Below are positions 61,394-64,000 of a stretch of 64,000 nt of DNA, in pieces (the stretch's first letter is position 1; each line of letters begins with the position of its first letter). The notes under the pieces were generated by a model. That model was not told the DNA's origin and did not search any database. It was given only the letters and a program-made list of their open reading frames with translations. The position numbers and the translations under genes are program-made. The DNA is from Chaetorhynchus papuensis. Taxonomy: Eukaryota > Chordata > Aves > Passeriformes > Rhipiduridae. The DNA lies in the NCBI GenBank assembly GCA_013396525.1, contig VWYX01001137.1, positions 62,001-126,000 on the forward strand, written 5' to 3'.

Positions 61394-64000
61394 ACTCTCA
61401 GAACGTTTTCTTTCCCTTCCTTCTCCCCCCACCTCCTTCTCTTGAAATCACTGGTCCAGACAGTCTCATCTCAGCCAAACACATCTTTTAAATGGCATGC
61501 ATACATATCTGACCTTTTAAAATTCATTTTCCAAGTCAAAGGATTTCCAGGTAAAATTCAAGTCCTTAGTATGGGTGGGAAAAGCCTTGAGAAGAAATAT
61601 CCAAACACACCATGCTGAGCTCATGTCAGATGCTGCTTCCCCTGAGCACCTTCTGAGCCGCGTTACTTGAGCCCTCTTTCACCAGTGCAGCTTTGCTAAA
61701 CATTTTACCGTGTGGTTGGCCTGCAAGTTGTATGCCACTAAGTATGTTTGAAATCTGACACTTAGACAAAACAAACTCCATTTTCACCAGAAAATTGATA
61801 GTTGCATCTTACTCCTCTTTAAATAATATTCTTGTACCGAATATTTTTTTTCTCCTACCAAATATTTGGGGATAAAATCTTCTTTTAAAAAATTGTAATA
61901 ATTACAAAAATCGCATTTAGGTTTTCCAAAATGTTTGAACTATGGAAAATTCATTCTCCAAAAACAAGAAATACTGATGATGTGAGTGTAGCAGTAAAAG
62001 TAATTGAAGTTGTAAAGGTGTGAAGACCAAGAAGCTCCACTAGAAGTATTTGTGCACTGTGATAGTTGCTATTCTTCCCTCTGGAATAGATGCCTGTGGC
62101 TGAACACAAGGGTTTGGATGTATACTCTCTCTTACTGCAAAACTCCTCCTACTGAATCCAACAATCCTGACAACTCAATTGAAAGATTTGGAAAAAATAT
62201 GTGAATGTTGAGTTACATCTGTAGTGAATAAGAATTCTGCATCTATCATCAGTGCAATAGTTAACAGGGGAGGAAATCTCATCTAAAAGCGAGTACAACA
62301 AGTATGATTTGCCTGAGTTTCTCCTTTGAACTTGGAGAAAAATGTTCTCCACCTAGGTGAGCAAGAGCCAGCTGCCTTCATGCATGTCTGGTCCTGTGGA
62401 GTGGGCAGAAACTGAGCTGATGCACTGAGAAAATGTAATTTAAATAACAGGTTTAATTACACTCCTTGAACTGGAGTGTCAAGTTTGTGACAAACGTGCA
62501 GTAATTTCCACTGCACCATATAGAGTCAGCAAATGTTGATCAACAGGTACTGCTTATTTTGTCCTTTTGAAGTTTTGATTTAAAATAACTGAGATCAAAC
62601 CAGTTCTAAGAACAAGATATGCCTGCACTGGGTTCTTAAAGTTTATTCATTTTACCAATTCATTGTTTTTCATGGTTCATATTCTTAGTAGCAACTGCTA
62701 TGGAAAGATAATATGGTTTTAAAAGGCAATACTATTGAGTACTGGAAAAAACCCCAAGAAGTTAGTAGCTTTTGTTCAGACTTAAAATTTGTGTGTGGTG
62801 AGAGTTGATTTCCTGGATATCGGTGGTTGTCAATAATCGCATCCTATTCAGGGGACATGTCATCAAACCATTGTAAAGGCTAAAAGCGATACATTTTCAT
62901 TAATCAGTCAGAGCTGTATTCCCACAGCATTTGGCAAATCTGCCCTTCAATCTTCCTTTTTGTTTAGATTATGAAGGAAGCCTCTTATATTAAAATTATT
63001 TTGCCTCTGGTTAACAGAGAATGATGTTGTTAATGAAAAAAAAAAATGTGCACAAGCAGTTTATTTTTAGAAGTAATTTTCTAAACATTTCATTTGTTTT
63101 ATGTCCTTTACCAACACTAAAATTGAATGGCAAATTGGGAATTATATTTTAGAAAAAAACCTTTTTTCCTCATTAAAATATACTTTATGCATTTTTAGGC
63201 TCTCTGGAGAATTAAAGCAAATAGCTAGTTCTCAGGAGGACTTTTATTTGCTTAAAAGTGAGGATTTTTCATTTTTATTTTTTTTAGTGAACATGGTTGT
63301 TTAAAAGAAGTTATTCAGGCAAAATGGGTTGTTGAATTCCTGTTCCTTTGGTTTTCCCAGTATCTTTTGCTTTTCCTAAAGACTTTAAAAAAAAAACCCA
63401 AACCAAAAAAAAAAACCACCCCACTTCATATATTTAAATGTTTATTTGATAGTTAAATTAGTGTTAGAAATAAATAAATTCCTCCAGAACATGTTTTGAA
63501 ATTCAAAATCTGTCAATTTTATTTTGTCTTCACTAATTCAGGCACACTTTTTCTGTTCCTTCGATTTTTCTTCCCTCTTCCCCTCCCCTAAATCTCTGGA
63601 GCATTTCAAAGAAATACGTTAAGTACTGCAGGATTTTTGCCTTGTTTCTATACTCCAATATTTGAATTCAAGAAATAGGCTGTATCTATTTGGTTCAGTT
63701 TTGATGTCCCTGATGTCAAAACCCAAGGGAGATAACACTGAATGCCACCTTGGTCTCTTCAAGATGAGAAGCCAGTTTTGTGTTGTCTTATAACAGCCCC
63801 TATGTTTTCCACAATGCTCAATTAATAGAAAAGGGCTCATCCCTTGTGCTTTTAAATTAATCAGTTTAAAAAAAAAAAACAAAACCATGCACTGAGAAAA
63901 ATTTTACTTTGTGTTAATTCCCTGCTCTTTTCCTTTGGCACATTTTAGACAACCTTGCAAATTTCAATCATACTTGAAAAATAATACTTGAAAAAATACT
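61394..64000. other. Single-copy noncoding DNA
   Basis: No gene or transposon is recognised. The stretch 62880-63020 is AT-rich and motif-dense (ATTAATC, TTAAAATTATTTT) and might hold a conserved element. A-rich tracts lie at 63388-63420 and 63868-63880. Open frames are short and chance-like. Confidence 0.55.
63388..63420. repeat. A-rich tract with CCAAA words
   Basis: Two A runs are separated by CCCAAACC and followed by CCACCCCAC. The pattern recurs at 15.4 and 50.1 kb. Confidence 0.75.

Noticed and set aside
1..64000. CRISPR arrays, operons, tRNA or rRNA genes, endogenous retroviruses
   Set aside because: No regularly spaced direct repeats, no GGTTCGAAT-type B box in a cloverleaf context, no rRNA sequence, and no paired LTRs or retroviral gene order could be seen on either strand.

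Overview
The window looks like nuclear DNA from a bird. Every interspersed repeat I can recognise is a CR1 LINE, several ending in typical avian CR1 3' termini (an ATTCTATG-type short repeat, or the 'gtcttttccaaccta-gattct' ending). I see no Alu, B1 or L1 sequence, no prokaryotic gene organisation, and no open frame that I recognise as a real protein. Base composition is AT-rich with short GC-rich islands. I cannot tell the species or chromosome from sequence alone.

I find no confident protein-coding exon, tRNA, rRNA or CRISPR array. The longest open frame (56522-57193, minus strand, 223 codons) has no recognisable domain. The best reading is an intergenic region, or a large intron, consisting of single-copy noncoding DNA, decayed CR1 copies and A/T-rich tracts. 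Some AT-rich stretches have the texture of conserved regulatory DNA.

Layout: 1-3627 single-copy, with an 11-bp inverted repeat carrying homeodomain-like cores. 3628-3805 old CR1 (+). 3806-13634 single-copy, with an ATTTA-rich block and a possible conserved element. 13635-13880 very old CR1 (-). 13881-23919 single-copy, with a doubtful CR1 scrap near 20990. 23920-24564 internally deleted CR1 (+) keeping a reverse-transcriptase fragment. 24565-27219 single-copy. 27220-28240 a 1-kb CR1 (-). 28241-34134 single-copy, with a POU-octamer-rich candidate enhancer at 30430-31050. 34135-34260 CR1 tail (+). 34261-40409 single-copy. 40410-40859 CR1 (+). 41095-41500 a CpG island with TATA box, initiator, CTCF-type motif and splice donor. 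41501-61147 single-copy, with two odd short-ORF loci. 61148-61393 CR1 (+). 61394-64000 single-copy.

The strongest functional candidate is the CpG-island promoter at about 41.1-41.5 kb (+ strand), probably the first exon of an unannotated noncoding or 5'-UTR transcript. Next is the POU-motif cluster at 30.4-31.05 kb. No multi-gene system can be supported here.
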